Assembly (NCBI RefSeq): GCF_001423965.1
Contig: NZ_LMPV01000001.1
Span: forward strand, 509,908 to 573,907
DNA from: Exiguobacterium sp. Leaf196
GTDB taxonomy: Bacteria > Bacillota > Bacilli > Exiguobacteriales > Exiguobacteriaceae
Length of the DNA stretch: 64,000 nt
Direction of reading: 5' to 3'
Below the pieces are notes generated by a model. That model was not told the DNA's origin and did no database searches. It saw nothing but the letters and a program-made list of their open reading frames with translations. Positions within the stretch are counted from its first letter, which is position 1. Each line of letters opens with the position of its first letter. The translations under genes were made by a program, and so were the position numbers. Positions 53,930-62,640 of the stretch are shown here, piece after piece.

Positions 53930-54276
53930 ACTGTCTCCCTTAGTTAGATTTCATCGATAATTAACAAAATTGAATGTTTGACAACACTTTAGGTACAACG
54001 ATATAAGATGCAGTCTTTAATTAATATATCATTTTCATCCCATAGACATCTAAGGATTCTAGTTTATTGAACGACACATTGGAAGGGAGTCATTTATTAG
54101 ACGTACAAAGGAAGAGTCTTGACCGCGATTTAAAAGAGAACTATCTTACTTTAAATATTAAAAAAAGTGAAAAACAGCACTCAAAATCTCTTTTCCTAAA
54201 GCGCGGTCTGGTAAGATGTGGATTGTATCAATCATGATTCAAGGAAAAACATTGTTTTCGAAAGGAGATTCATTGA
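53930..54276. other. 347-bp region without a clear gene
   Basis: It contains a good plus-strand promoter (TTGACA 53978-53983, 17-base spacer, ATATAA 54001-54006), far upstream of the next gene. An open frame without ribosome site runs from TTG 54067 to TGA 54237. A spaced inverted repeat is also present: ACCGCG (54122) with CGCGGT (54202), and AAAAGAGA (54132) with TCTCTTTT (54187). It may be a long leader, a small RNA or a decayed gene. Confidence 0.45.
53978..54006 (+). promoter_or_regulatory. Candidate sigma-A promoter
   Basis: TTGACA, 17 bases, ATATAA. The nearest well-supported downstream gene starts 270 bases away. Confidence 0.45.
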
Positions 54277-54699
54277 ATGAAAACCTTTTTAAACATCAAC
54301 ATAGCTAGCTTTTTATATGCCATCGCTTTATTTGTTCCATTACAATTCATGCTAAATATCAATCGAATCATAAGACTTACTGATATGTCTTCAAGTATGT
54401 TTTGGACTCTGAATATCATGATCGGATGCATCACTCTAACCAGTATTCCATTTTTAATTAGACGGATCACCTTCAAGTCCACTCTACATAAGTCATTTGA
54501 ACGAATCATCTGTCTTTCCTGGTTCGTCTATTTTGTTTTATTCACATATCTCATAAGTAGGATTATTCCAGTCACGAATGAGGGAGACATGCCAAGCCCT
54601 GGTTTAGGCTTCATTTTAATCACCATTGTATTAACGTATCCACTTTTTGTAATAGTTTCTAAATTTCTTATCGTGGATCAAAAGTCGATGAAGGATTGA
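54277..54699 (+). CDS. Integral membrane protein, 140 residues
   Basis: Four predicted helices with a basic loop after the second (LIRRITFKSTLHKSFER). The third and fourth are separated by the short external loop VTNEGDMPSPGLG. The ATG follows GAAAGGAGATT. I do not recognise the family. It belongs to the AT-rich block and may be co-transcribed with the exported protein gene downstream. Confidence 0.62.
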   Translation: MKTFLNINIASFLYAIALFVPLQFMLNINRIIRLTDMSSSMFWTLNIMIGCITLTSIPFLIRRITFKSTLHKSFERIICLSWFVYFVLFTYLISRIIPVTNEGDMPSPGLGFILITIVLTYPLFVIVSKFLIVDQKSMKD

Positions 54700-54824
54700 A
54701 AAATTAGCAATTTGAAAGAAAGGAATGATGTTATGAGGAGTCTACTGCTCCCGAACATTTTTTACAGATCTTAATAGAAGGATGTAAGATACATAAAATT
54801 CCATAGCATTAAGGAGAGCGTATT

Positions 54825-55379
54825 TTGAAAAAACGATATTTATATTTCTATTCGACAGTCATTGTATTAATCGGGGGAAGCTTGTATTCGTATCAAGCAG
54901 GATATATCCCTTATACAACACCTTATATAGATAAAGAGCATGAGAAGTTGATGGATGCTAAGACCGTCAATTCAGTCAATCGAAAAGACTACATCGATAG
55001 ATCGATGCGAGATATGGCTAACTTTGCACCTTATTCGACGGGTGATTCCATTACAAAGAATGTGACCATGAATGAACTGAGGTCGAAGATTGATACGATG
55101 CACCACATCGAAAAATCTTTCCAATTCAAGTCGAATGATCCAGAATCAAAATCCTTACAAAAAGTAGCGAAGAACTATACTACTTATATTGAGGCGCTTG
55201 AATATGTTGCAAGCAATATGCATCGTAAGGAATCGATGAACGTCGATCAAGCAAACTATCTGAAGAGTGCTTGGAATGAGGTCGTCGCACCTGTACATCA
55301 TATAAAAGATGAGGTCGATCGTTCTCAAGAAGGAGAGGCCGTCATGTTTGAAAAAGAAATCACTTCAGTTTGGAATTAA
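54825..55379 (+). CDS. Exported or membrane-anchored hypothetical protein, 184 residues
   Basis: The start is TTG after AAGGAGAGCG. A basic N-terminus and hydrophobic segment (YLYFYSTVIVLIGGSLYSY) serve as signal or anchor. The rest is a helical, charged extracytoplasmic domain (MNELRSKIDTMHHIEKSFQF, KVAKNYTTYIEALEYVASNM). No lipobox and no family known to me. It is the last gene of the AT-rich block; composition returns to normal after 55.5 kb. Confidence 0.62.
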   Translation: MKKRYLYFYSTVIVLIGGSLYSYQAGYIPYTTPYIDKEHEKLMDAKTVNSVNRKDYIDRSMRDMANFAPYSTGDSITKNVTMNELRSKIDTMHHIEKSFQFKSNDPESKSLQKVAKNYTTYIEALEYVASNMHRKESMNVDQANYLKSAWNEVVAPVHHIKDEVDRSQEGEAVMFEKEITSVWN

Positions 55380-55486
55380 TATTGATGGGGTTTAGGATGG
55401 ATAAATTTGAACGTTTCGAATGACACAGTTAGATTACGACCTTATAAAGCTAGAATCTATAATATGGATTAAATGATATACAATCT

Positions 55487-55521
55487 AAACAGCCCTAGAT
55501 ATAATGATCCAGGGCTGTTTT
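55487..55521. terminator. Bidirectional terminator
   Basis: AAACAGCCCT pairs with AGGGCTGTTT around a 14-base loop. Confidence 0.8.
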
Positions 55522-55529
55522 CATGCGTT

Positions 55530-55934
55530 TTAATATGTAAGCGACCCAGCAATGATCAAACCGATCGAAATCGATAAGAAGAGGAGCAGCAAGCCGACTG
55601 CTTCGTTGTTCGCATCAATCTCTTTCGTCATGCTCAAACGTGGGATTAGTAAATCCGCGAGATAGAATAAAACGATTTGTAAAACGATCGCAAGTGCACC
55701 CCACAACACCATATCGAGAATGCTGACAGAGTTCGAAATACTCGAATAGAGGACGATGGCGAGACCAAGAATACGTCCACCGAAGGCATAGACGGCCGCT
55801 TTCTTCCCGTTACGGATGAGTTCGAGTTCCTTCGATTTCGTCGTCACCTCGAACAGGACAACACCGATGGCAAGGAGTACGGTCGCGACACCGATATACG
55901 AGAGCGTTGAAAGGAATAGATCACTGAATGTCAT
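55530..55934 (-). CDS. DUF350 family membrane protein (YjfL-like)
   Basis: A 134-residue protein with four helices and the DUF350 layout: an N-terminal helix pair (GVATVLLAIGVVLFEVTTKSKELELI), GKKAAVYAFGGRILGLAIVLYSSI, then two more helices. The function is unknown; relatives occur beside PspA and spermidine synthase-like genes. ATG 55934 follows GATGGAGGTACC. The upstream 55-codon gene is 13 bases away and surely co-transcribed. Confidence 0.82.
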   Translation of the reverse strand: MTFSDLFLSTLSYIGVATVLLAIGVVLFEVTTKSKELELIRNGKKAAVYAFGGRILGLAIVLYSSISNSVSILDMVLWGALAIVLQIVLFYLADLLIPRLSMTKEIDANNEAVGLLLLFLSISIGLIIAGSLTY

Positions 55935-55947
55935 GCTGGTACCTCCA

Positions 55948-56115
55948 TCATGATTTTTTATTTTTTTTGCGTTGTTCGTATGCAACATACAATTCAAGCA
56001 GTGCTCCGACGAGAATACCTGCTGATACATACAAATAGAAGTTGTCACCAATGAATCCGAACACGAGTCCTAAGAGAAGACCGATCAGTATATAAGGACC
56101 TTTTGTTAACTTCAT
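55948..56115 (-). CDS. Two-helix membrane protein, 55 residues
   Basis: ATG 56115 follows AGGTGATTGAT. The frame encodes 55 residues with two membrane helices (PYILIGLLLGLVFGFIG and LYVSAGILVGALLELYVAY) and a lysine-rich end KKNKKS. It is too short for many gene finders. It is followed after 13 bases by the DUF350 gene and looks like the first gene of that operon. The family is unknown to me. Confidence 0.7.
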   Translation of the reverse strand: MKLTKGPYILIGLLLGLVFGFIGDNFYLYVSAGILVGALLELYVAYEQRKKNKKS

Positions 56116-56170
56116 ATCAATCACCTGCCTCTACTTTAAAGGTAGCGGATTTTAGAGGTGACGTCCATCG

Positions 56171-57286
56171 TTATTCTTGGAAGCTGACGGCAGATTCTGC
56201 ATTAGGAGAAAACAGGACGACTTGGTTCCGTCCTTGTTGTTTTGCTTGATAAAGCGCGGCATCCGCATCCGGTAAGAGATGGTCGATTTGAGATGTCGTC
56301 TCATCATACGCGGCTAAACCAAATGATGCTGTAAGTGGCAGATCGGTCGTCGCTAGTCGGAACGGGCTGCAGGCGATACGTTCACGTAATTGCTCTGCTA
56401 AAGGAATCACTTCAGCGAGCGGAACGCCTTCAAACAAGACGGAGAACTCTTCACCGCCGTTACGAGATAAATACCCGCTCTCTGCGACGCCATCACGCAG
56501 TCGGCTGGCAAACTGACGTAGCACTTCGTCACCCGCTTCATGTCCATACGTATCGTTGATCTGTTTAAAATGATCAATATCGATCGTCAACAACACGATG
56601 GACTGTTTGTTCAAGATCAATCGTTGTTTGAGATCCGTGAAGTATTCGTTAAAAGCACGTGAATTATTCAATCCCGTCAAAAAGTCGAGTTGTGCTTTCT
56701 GCCGAAGCACCCGTAACGACTGTTTCGTCAGGCGGATATCACGAATGATCAAAAGGGCGAGCCAACTGCTAACGAAAGAAGCGGGAATGACGACCGACAT
56801 GACCTCGAGTAAGAGGATTTGTTTCGGTAAGACGATCCATAAGACAAGGGCGTGCAAAGCCGTCGCATAGAGCGTCACGAGTGTAAAGGTCCGTTTTGCG
56901 TAAGGCGGCATTTCACGAACAATCAGACTCGTTCCGAGGGCGACAGCGACGATGAAACCAAATGCAGTGAATGCAGCCAAGTTCGTTCCCAGACTAAAGC
57001 GATAAACAATGATCGCGACCGTCACGATCGTTGTTGGAATAACGCCTCCAAAGTAGGCGGCGACAATGACCGGAACATGGCGCAAATCAATCATGACACC
57101 GGGGGCTGCTTCGATTGTCATCTGCATGAGCAGTAAGGAGATCATGCTCAGGGCAAGACCATACAGTACGCGGGTGAGACGTGGAGATTCTCGCGTGATC
57201 GGAAGCGGTGATAATTTTCCAAGTAGATAAAAACCAGCCATTAATAGCGTCACGTTATGTAAGACGTCAAAAAGGATGCTTTTCAT
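56171..57286 (-). CDS. Diguanylate cyclase, 5TMR-LYT membrane sensor plus GGDEF
   Basis: A 371-residue protein. About six N-terminal membrane helices (1-185) resemble the 5TM-LYT sensor type (LRHVPVIVAAYFGGVIPTT). A GGDEF domain follows (about 200-360) with FLTGLNNSRAFNEYF, DIDHFKQINDTYGHEAGDEVLR and an intact NGGEEF active site. The RxxD product-inhibition site is missing (AESG at that position). It should make c-di-GMP from GTP and is the only cyclase in the window that looks active. The ATG follows AAAGGATGG. It is monocistronic. Confidence 0.92.
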   Translation of the reverse strand: MKSILFDVLHNVTLLMAGFYLLGKLSPLPITRESPRLTRVLYGLALSMISLLLMQMTIEAAPGVMIDLRHVPVIVAAYFGGVIPTTIVTVAIIVYRFSLGTNLAAFTAFGFIVAVALGTSLIVREMPPYAKRTFTLVTLYATALHALVLWIVLPKQILLLEVMSVVIPASFVSSWLALLIIRDIRLTKQSLRVLRQKAQLDFLTGLNNSRAFNEYFTDLKQRLILNKQSIVLLTIDIDHFKQINDTYGHEAGDEVLRQFASRLRDGVAESGYLSRNGGEEFSVLFEGVPLAEVIPLAEQLRERIACSPFRLATTDLPLTASFGLAAYDETTSQIDHLLPDADAALYQAKQQGRNQVVLFSPNAESAVSFQE

Positions 57287-57446
57287 GAATCGTCCATCCT
57301 TTCGAAAAAAGTACGTTATTTAAGAAATATACGCCATAAACGGACTAACTCCTGTTTATCGAAAAAATAAACTCTTCCCATCAATTGTGTCTATAATGTG
57401 AACTTATGATTTCTATAAGCTGTACTTATGGTTTTAGGGAATTTGA

Positions 57447-57475
57447 TTGACCTCCTCGACACTGCATTGTTAAAT
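57447..57475 (+). promoter_or_regulatory. Promoter of the ketone-body operon
   Basis: -35 TTGACC (57447-57452), 17-base spacer, -10 TTAAAT (57470-57475). Confidence 0.6.
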
Positions 57476-57490
57476 GATGAAGAAGCGGTA

Positions 57491-57504
57491 TGAAAGCGCT
57501 TACT
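57491..57504 (+). promoter_or_regulatory. cre-like CcpA site
   Basis: TGAAAGCGCTTACT matches the cre consensus TGWAANCGNTNWCA at 13 of 14 positions. It lies about 10-25 bases after the predicted transcription start and before the ribosome site, a position expected for catabolite repression. Confidence 0.6.
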
Positions 57505-57526
57505 AAATTTGAAGGAGATCTTACTC

Positions 57527-58966
57527 ATGGAACTCGTCATCATTCTTCTTGCCTTATCTTTATTGATGTTCGTTGCCTATCGTGGTTTTTCGGTCATCCT
57601 ATTTGCACCAATCTGTGCCTTGTTCGCCGTCTTACTGACGAACCCTGACTGGGTGTTACCATTCTTCTCGAATATCTTCATGGAAAAGATGGTCGGCTTC
57701 ATCAAAGCATACTTCCCGGTCTTCCTCCTCGGAGCGATTTTCGGAAAAGTCGTTGAGATGTCCGGTATCGCGGAGTCGATCGCAAAGACAATCATTCGTA
57801 TGATTGGTGCGAAGCGCGCTATCCTTGCCATCGTCTTACTCGGCGCCATTCTTACATATAGCGGCGTCAGCTTATTCGTTGTCGTATTTGCTGTCTATCC
57901 GTTCGCTGCGAACTTGTTCCGCGAAGCAAACATCCCGAAACGACTCATTCCGGGAACGATTGCCCTTGGTGCGTTCACGTTCACGATGGATGCCTTACCA
58001 GGAACACCTCAGATTCAGAACGTCATTCCGACGACGTTCTTCAAAACAGATATCTATGCTGCGCCGATCATGGGTTCAGTCGGTGGCTTGTTCATCTTAG
58101 TCGTCGGCATGTGGTATCTCGAGTCACGCAAGAAAAAAGCGCATCAAGCGGGTGAAGGGTACGCTGGATTCGAAGCGACAGCGGCAAGTACTGCACCGCA
58201 AATGGAGTTAAAGAACGAACCAGAAATGACGCTCGAGACGGATCGTCAACCAGTCTATCGCCAAGTCCTTGCCTTTGTCCCACTCGTCCTTGTTGCCGTA
58301 ATGAACAAAGTCTTTACACTCTCGATTCCGAAATGGTATCCAGAAGGATTCGATTTTTCAGCAATCGGTCTAGAAGCATTCGGAAAGATCGAGACACCCG
58401 CTGTTCTTGCGATCTGGTCCGTTCAAATGGCGTTATTGATCGGAATTCTCGCAGCGATGCTCTATGACTTCCGAAAGATCAAGACGAACTTCCAAGCTGG
58501 TCTGAACGTCAGTATCGGTGGTGCGCTCTTAGCGGTCATGAATACAGGTGCTGAGTATGGCTTCGGTGGCGTCATCGCAGCACTCCCAGGATTTAAGTCC
58601 GTCTCAAGCGGGATCTCGGAGACGTTTACGAATCCGCTCGTCAACGGAGCCGTCACGACGACGACGCTTGCCGGTGTCACTGGTTCCGCATCAGGCGGGA
58701 TGGGAATCGCGTTAAGTGCGATGTCGGATAAATATACGCAAGCGATTACGTCAGGTGGTGTACCGCCAGAAGTCATGCACCGCGTCATCTCGATGGCGTC
58801 CGGCGGAATGGATACGTTACCGCATAACGGTGCCGTCATCACGTTGCTAGCGGTCACAGGACTGACGCACCGTCAGTCCTATAAGGATATCTTCATGATC
58901 ACGATCCTCAAGACAGTAACAGTCTTCTTGATGATCGGATTGTATAGCTTAACTGGTTTGTATTAA
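57527..58966 (+). CDS. yxjC: GntP-family permease, probable 3-hydroxybutyrate importer (YxjC-like)
   Basis: A 479-residue transporter with about twelve helices of the GntP/SCFA type. Segments FPVFLLGAIFGKVVEMSG, FTMDALPGTPQIQNVIPTTFF and NTGAEYGFGGVIAALPGF are typical. ATG 57527 follows GAAGGAG with nine bases. It opens an operon with ScoA, ScoB and 3-hydroxybutyrate dehydrogenase, the same order as B. subtilis yxjC-scoA-scoB-yxjF, so its substrate is probably 3-hydroxybutyrate or acetoacetate. A cre-like site lies at the promoter. Confidence 0.88.
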   Translation: MELVIILLALSLLMFVAYRGFSVILFAPICALFAVLLTNPDWVLPFFSNIFMEKMVGFIKAYFPVFLLGAIFGKVVEMSGIAESIAKTIIRMIGAKRAILAIVLLGAILTYSGVSLFVVVFAVYPFAANLFREANIPKRLIPGTIALGAFTFTMDALPGTPQIQNVIPTTFFKTDIYAAPIMGSVGGLFILVVGMWYLESRKKKAHQAGEGYAGFEATAASTAPQMELKNEPEMTLETDRQPVYRQVLAFVPLVLVAVMNKVFTLSIPKWYPEGFDFSAIGLEAFGKIETPAVLAIWSVQMALLIGILAAMLYDFRKIKTNFQAGLNVSIGGALLAVMNTGAEYGFGGVIAALPGFKSVSSGISETFTNPLVNGAVTTTTLAGVTGSASGGMGIALSAMSDKYTQAITSGGVPPEVMHRVISMASGGMDTLPHNGAVITLLAVTGLTHRQSYKDIFMITILKTVTVFLMIGLYSLTGLY

Positions 58967-58990
58967 TGATTTAAAAGGGGGCATCATCAG

Positions 58991-59692
58991 ATGAAACAGG
59001 GGAAAGTTTACGAATCATTCGCGGAAGCGACAGCAGACATTTTTGACGGGGCGACGCTAGTCGTAGGGGGCTTCGGACTCTGCGGAATCCCGGAAAAATC
59101 CATTACGGCGTTACAAGAGAAAGGCGTCAAGGATTTGACGGTCGTCAGTAACAATTGTGGCGTCGATGATTTTGGACTTGGTCTCCTCTTGCAGACGCGA
59201 CAAATCAAGAAGATGATTTCGTCGTATGTCGGGGAAAATAAGACGTTTGAACAACAGTACCTCAGTGGCGAGATCGAAGTCGATCTCGTTCCCCAAGGTA
59301 CGCTAGCGGAACGTATCCGTGCCGGTGGTGCTGGTATTCCTGGTTTCTATACACCAACAGGCGTCGGGACACCGATTGCTGAAGGAAAGGAACAAAAGGA
59401 GTTCGACGGGAAGACCTATCTGCTCGAAGAAGGAATCGTCGGCGATTTTGCGATTGTCAAAGCATGGAAAGCAGATCGTCTCGGGAATCTTGTCTTCCGG
59501 AAGACATCACGCAACTTTAACCCGATCGTCGCAACAGCTGGAAAAGTAACGATCGTCGAAGTCGAAGAACTCGTCGAGGTCGGCGAACTCGATCCGAACG
59601 AGATCCACACGCCTGCTGTCTACGTCCAGCGCATCGTTGTTGGAACGGATTATGAAAAACGCATCGAACGCCGGACTGTCCGGGAAGCTTGA
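58991..59692 (+). CDS. scoA: Succinyl-CoA:3-ketoacid CoA-transferase subunit A
   Basis: A 233-residue alpha subunit: [102 protein letters not shown]. With ScoB it transfers CoA from succinyl-CoA to acetoacetate. The ATG follows AAAAGGGGGC. scoB follows after 13 bases. Confidence 0.95.
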   Translation: MKQGKVYESFAEATADIFDGATLVVGGFGLCGIPEKSITALQEKGVKDLTVVSNNCGVDDFGLGLLLQTRQIKKMISSYVGENKTFEQQYLSGEIEVDLVPQGTLAERIRAGGAGIPGFYTPTGVGTPIAEGKEQKEFDGKTYLLEEGIVGDFAIVKAWKADRLGNLVFRKTSRNFNPIVATAGKVTIVEVEELVEVGELDPNEIHTPAVYVQRIVVGTDYEKRIERRTVREA

Positions 59693-59705
59693 GGAGGAGA
59701 TCGAT

Positions 59706-60368
59706 ATGAAAACGACACGAGAGATCATCATTGAACGCGCGCTTCAGGAAGTTGAAGACGGGATGTACGTCAACCTCGGGATCGGGATTCCGACATTGAT
59801 CGCCAATGCGATTCCGGACGATATGCATGTCATGCTGCAATCCGAAAACGGACTTCTTGGCATCGGACCGTATCCACTTGATCATGAAGTTGATGCGGAC
59901 GAGATCAATGCCGGCAAAGAGACAGTCACGGCACAATCCGGAGCTTCTTACTTCGACAGTGCTGAATCGTTCGCGATGATTCGCGGTGGGCACATCGACC
60001 TCGCGATCCTCGGTGGGATGGAAGTCGATCAGAACGGTGACCTCGCGAACTGGATGATTCCGGGCAAGATGGTTAAAGGAATGGGCGGAGCGATGGACCT
60101 CGTCAACGGAGCGAAACGCGTCGTCATCATCATGGAGCATGTCAACAAACACGGCGAATCGAAAGTCAAACAGTCGTGTACCTTGCCGTTGACAGGACGC
60201 GCCGTCGTCAACCGTCTGATTACGGACCGGGCCGTCTTTGATTTCACGCCGGACGGGATGGTCTTGATCGAGACGCTGAATGGTCAAACGGTTGAAGACG
60301 TCAAACAAGTCACGGAAGCACGATTCACGGTCAGTCCGGAACTCGAGCGCGTGACGGTAGGGGAGTGA
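59706..60368 (+). CDS. scoB: Succinyl-CoA:3-ketoacid CoA-transferase subunit B
   Basis: A 220-residue beta subunit. The catalytic Glu lies in [14 protein letters not shown]; other motifs are [59 protein letters not shown] and [15 protein letters not shown] 59706 follows GAGGAGGAGA. The dehydrogenase gene follows after five bases. It completes the acetoacetate activation step. Confidence 0.96.
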   Translation: MKTTREIIIERALQEVEDGMYVNLGIGIPTLIANAIPDDMHVMLQSENGLLGIGPYPLDHEVDADEINAGKETVTAQSGASYFDSAESFAMIRGGHIDLAILGGMEVDQNGDLANWMIPGKMVKGMGGAMDLVNGAKRVVIIMEHVNKHGESKVKQSCTLPLTGRAVVNRLITDRAVFDFTPDGMVLIETLNGQTVEDVKQVTEARFTVSPELERVTVGE

Positions 60369-60373
60369 AGCAG

Positions 60374-61150
60374 ATGGTTCAAGGAGATATCGTACTCGTC
60401 ACAGGTGCAGGAAGCGGAATTGGTCTAGAAATCTCAAAGGCGTTCGCTGCGGCAGGAGCGAAGGTCATCGTAACGGACGTCCGCGCGGAAGCAGCAGAGG
60501 AAGCTGCGGCAGCGATTCGCGGAGCTGGTCATGAGGCGGTCGGCATGACACTCAACGTTACTGATGAAGCACAGGTCGAAGCCGTCTTGAAGCAGACGGT
60601 CGAACAGTTTGGTCGACTTGACGTCTTGATCAACAACGCGGGTCTTCAACACGTCTCACCAATTGAAGAGTTTCCGACAGAGAAGTTCGAATTGATGATT
60701 AAGATCATGTTGACGGCACCGTTCATGGCCATCAAACATGCTTTTCCGATCATGAAGGAACAAGGTTACGGACGTATTCTCAACATGGCATCGATCAATG
60801 GTTTGATTGGTTTTGCTGGGAAAGCAGCATATAACTCGGCGAAGCATGGATTGCTTGGTCTAACGAAGGTCGCAGCCCTTGAAGGAGCGGAATACGGGAT
60901 CACCGTCAACGCGATTTGTCCGGGTTACGTCGATACACCACTCGTTCGTAATCAAATGGAAGACTTAGCGAAAACGCGACACGTCGAGCTTGAGAAGGTA
61001 CTTGAAGAAGTCATCTATCCGCTCGTTCCGCAAAAACGTCTGCTTGCTGTCGAGGAGATTGCAGATTATGCATTGTTCCTTGCGAGCCGCAAAGCAAAAG
61101 GCATCACTGGACAAGCGAACGTCCTTGATGGTGGATACACGATTCAATAA
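60374..61150 (+). CDS. yxjF: 3-hydroxybutyrate dehydrogenase (SDR family)
   Basis: A 258-residue short-chain dehydrogenase. NAD site [31 protein letters not shown], catalytic Ser in [20 protein letters not shown] (YxxxK) and the end [22 protein letters not shown] and the position after scoAB fit 3-hydroxybutyrate dehydrogenase (YxjF). The enzyme would oxidise 3-hydroxybutyrate to acetoacetate. I prefer ATG 60374 over GTG 60365, because AGGGGAG lies just before the latter. Confidence 0.93.
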   Translation: MVQGDIVLVTGAGSGIGLEISKAFAAAGAKVIVTDVRAEAAEEAAAAIRGAGHEAVGMTLNVTDEAQVEAVLKQTVEQFGRLDVLINNAGLQHVSPIEEFPTEKFELMIKIMLTAPFMAIKHAFPIMKEQGYGRILNMASINGLIGFAGKAAYNSAKHGLLGLTKVAALEGAEYGITVNAICPGYVDTPLVRNQMEDLAKTRHVELEKVLEEVIYPLVPQKRLLAVEEIADYALFLASRKAKGITGQANVLDGGYTIQ

Positions 61151-61163
61151 GGAGATGGAGCAG

Positions 61164-62357
61164 ATGAGTGAAGCAGTCGTCATCGTCAGTGCGACGCGCA
61201 CGGCGATCGGGAATTTCAATGGAAGTTTGAAGGACGTCAAAGCAACGGAACTCGGAGCGACAGTCATTCGCGCGGCACTTGAAAAAGCTGGTGTCGCAGG
61301 AGATCACGTCGACGAAGTCTTTTTCGGTAACGTCCTCTCAGCAGGACTTGGTCAAAATCCAGCTCGGCAGGCAGCCCTCGCTGCCGGGTTACCGGAGACA
61401 TGTCCAGCGATGACCGTCAATAAGGTCTGCGGATCCGGTCTCTCAGCCGTCCATCTCGCGTATCAGGCGATCAAGTCGGGCGAAGCCGATGTCATCGTTG
61501 CTGGTGGGATGGAGAACATGAGTCAAGCACCTTACGTCCTCGCGGGCGCACGGTCTGGACTAAAGATGGGTGACCAACCACTCGTCGATACGATCATCCA
61601 GGACGGGCTCGAATGTGCCTTTAATGACTATCATATGGGGATCACGGCAGAGAATTTAGCAGACGTCTACGAACTTTCCCGCGAAGCGCAGGATCAGTTC
61701 GCCGCGACGAGTCAGCAAAAAGCGCAGACGGCATTAGCGGAAGAACGGTTCGTCTCAGAAATCACGCCAGTGCTGATTCCACAACGAAAAGGCGATCCGA
61801 TCCGTTTTGATCAAGATGAGTTTCCGCGCGCCGGAACGTCCGTCGAAACGCTCAGTCGTTTGCGCCCGGCGTTTAAGAAGAACGGAACGGTCACGGCAGG
61901 CAATGCATCTGGCATCAATGACGGGGCTGCGGCGCTCGTCATCATGTCAGAGGCGAAGGCGAAAGAACTCGGCGTGACACCACTCGTTGAGATCGTCGCG
62001 AACGGAACGTCCGGTGTCGACCCGAGCATCATGGGAATCGGTCCCGTCCAAGCGGTCCAAAAGGCACTCAATAAAGCAGGTTTGACGCTTGAGGAGATCG
62101 ATGTCATCGAAGCGAACGAAGCATTCGCGGCACAATCTCTCGCGGTCGATGCGGAGCTACAGTTCCCGCATGAGAAGCTCAACCGCAATGGCGGTGCGAT
62201 CGCGCTCGGTCATCCGATCGGTGCGAGCGGTGCGCGGATTCTCGTCACGCTGATCCATGAACTCGAGCGGACGGGTGAGACGCATGGTCTTGCGACGTTA
62301 TGCGTCGGTGGCGGTCAAGGGGTGGCGACGATCGTTAAAGCATATGAAGTTAGCTAA
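61164..62357 (+). CDS. Acetyl-CoA C-acetyltransferase (thiolase)
   Basis: A 397-residue thiolase II. Catalytic residues: nucleophile Cys in [15 protein letters not shown], His in [12 protein letters not shown] and second Cys in [11 protein letters not shown] 61164 follows AAGGAGATGGAG. It would split acetoacetyl-CoA, made by ScoAB, into two acetyl-CoA, completing 3-hydroxybutyrate breakdown; synthesis in reverse is also possible. It is the last gene of the operon, ending at 62.4 kb. Confidence 0.95.
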   Translation: MSEAVVIVSATRTAIGNFNGSLKDVKATELGATVIRAALEKAGVAGDHVDEVFFGNVLSAGLGQNPARQAALAAGLPETCPAMTVNKVCGSGLSAVHLAYQAIKSGEADVIVAGGMENMSQAPYVLAGARSGLKMGDQPLVDTIIQDGLECAFNDYHMGITAENLADVYELSREAQDQFAATSQQKAQTALAEERFVSEITPVLIPQRKGDPIRFDQDEFPRAGTSVETLSRLRPAFKKNGTVTAGNASGINDGAAALVIMSEAKAKELGVTPLVEIVANGTSGVDPSIMGIGPVQAVQKALNKAGLTLEEIDVIEANEAFAAQSLAVDAELQFPHEKLNRNGGAIALGHPIGASGARILVTLIHELERTGETHGLATLCVGGGQGVATIVKAYEVS

Positions 62358-62368
62358 GGAATGTTGAA

Positions 62369-62413
62369 AGCATCAGGCGTAGAGAGAATTACTTCCTATG
62401 TCTGATGTTTTTG
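62369..62413 (+). terminator. Terminator of the ketone-body operon
   Basis: GCATCAGGCGTAG pairs with CTATGTCTGATGT (wobbles included), followed by T5. Confidence 0.7.
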
Positions 62414-62514
62414 CTGTTCTCATCAAGTCAGATGAACTTATGAATCCGGTTTCATACTTTGACGCGAAGACGTGACAGATTCTTTAACTTAAAGCTCTAC
62501 CAAACTTTCTGTCA

Positions 62515-62529
62515 AATTTTCAGAATATT
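62515..62529 (+). promoter_or_regulatory. CodY box upstream of brnQ
   Basis: AATTTTCAGAATATT matches the CodY consensus AATTTTCWGAAAATT at 14 of 15 positions. CodY represses branched-chain amino acid uptake genes when isoleucine, leucine and valine are plentiful. Confidence 0.65.
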
Positions 62530-62586
62530 CTCCAGATAAACTCCTAGCACGAGCTCCTAAACGTATGTTATCCTTTCGAACGAAGT

Positions 62587-62615
62587 ACTTCATCTGCTTA
62601 GGGAGCGGATGAAGT
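62587..62615 (+). other. Hairpin in the brnQ leader
   Basis: ACTTCATC.GCT pairs with AGC.GATGAAGT around a five-base loop, 25 bases before the start codon. There is no T run and no T-box or riboswitch core. It could affect mRNA stability. Confidence 0.4.
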
Positions 62616-62640
62616 CGGAAATTATCAGTGGGGGTTTATT

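Noticed and set aside
54733..54774. 13-codon ORF after AAAGGAATG
   Set aside because: It is very short, with no hairpin or attenuator downstream and no coherent peptide character; chance is a better explanation.
59517..60308. Long open frame (263 codons) on the minus strand opposite scoA and scoB
   Set aside because: scoA and scoB are complete, well-conserved genes on the plus strand. The antisense translation is rich in Arg, Asp and Phe with no domain, and it has no ribosome site.
60990..61163. 58-codon N-terminal extension of the thiolase
   Set aside because: It overlaps the dehydrogenase gene and lacks a ribosome site. The thiolase family start is [16 protein letters not shown] at 61164.
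62358..62640. T-box or other amino acid riboswitch before brnQ
   Set aside because: No T-box core, specifier loop or antiterminator is visible. The region has only one simple hairpin and a CodY box.
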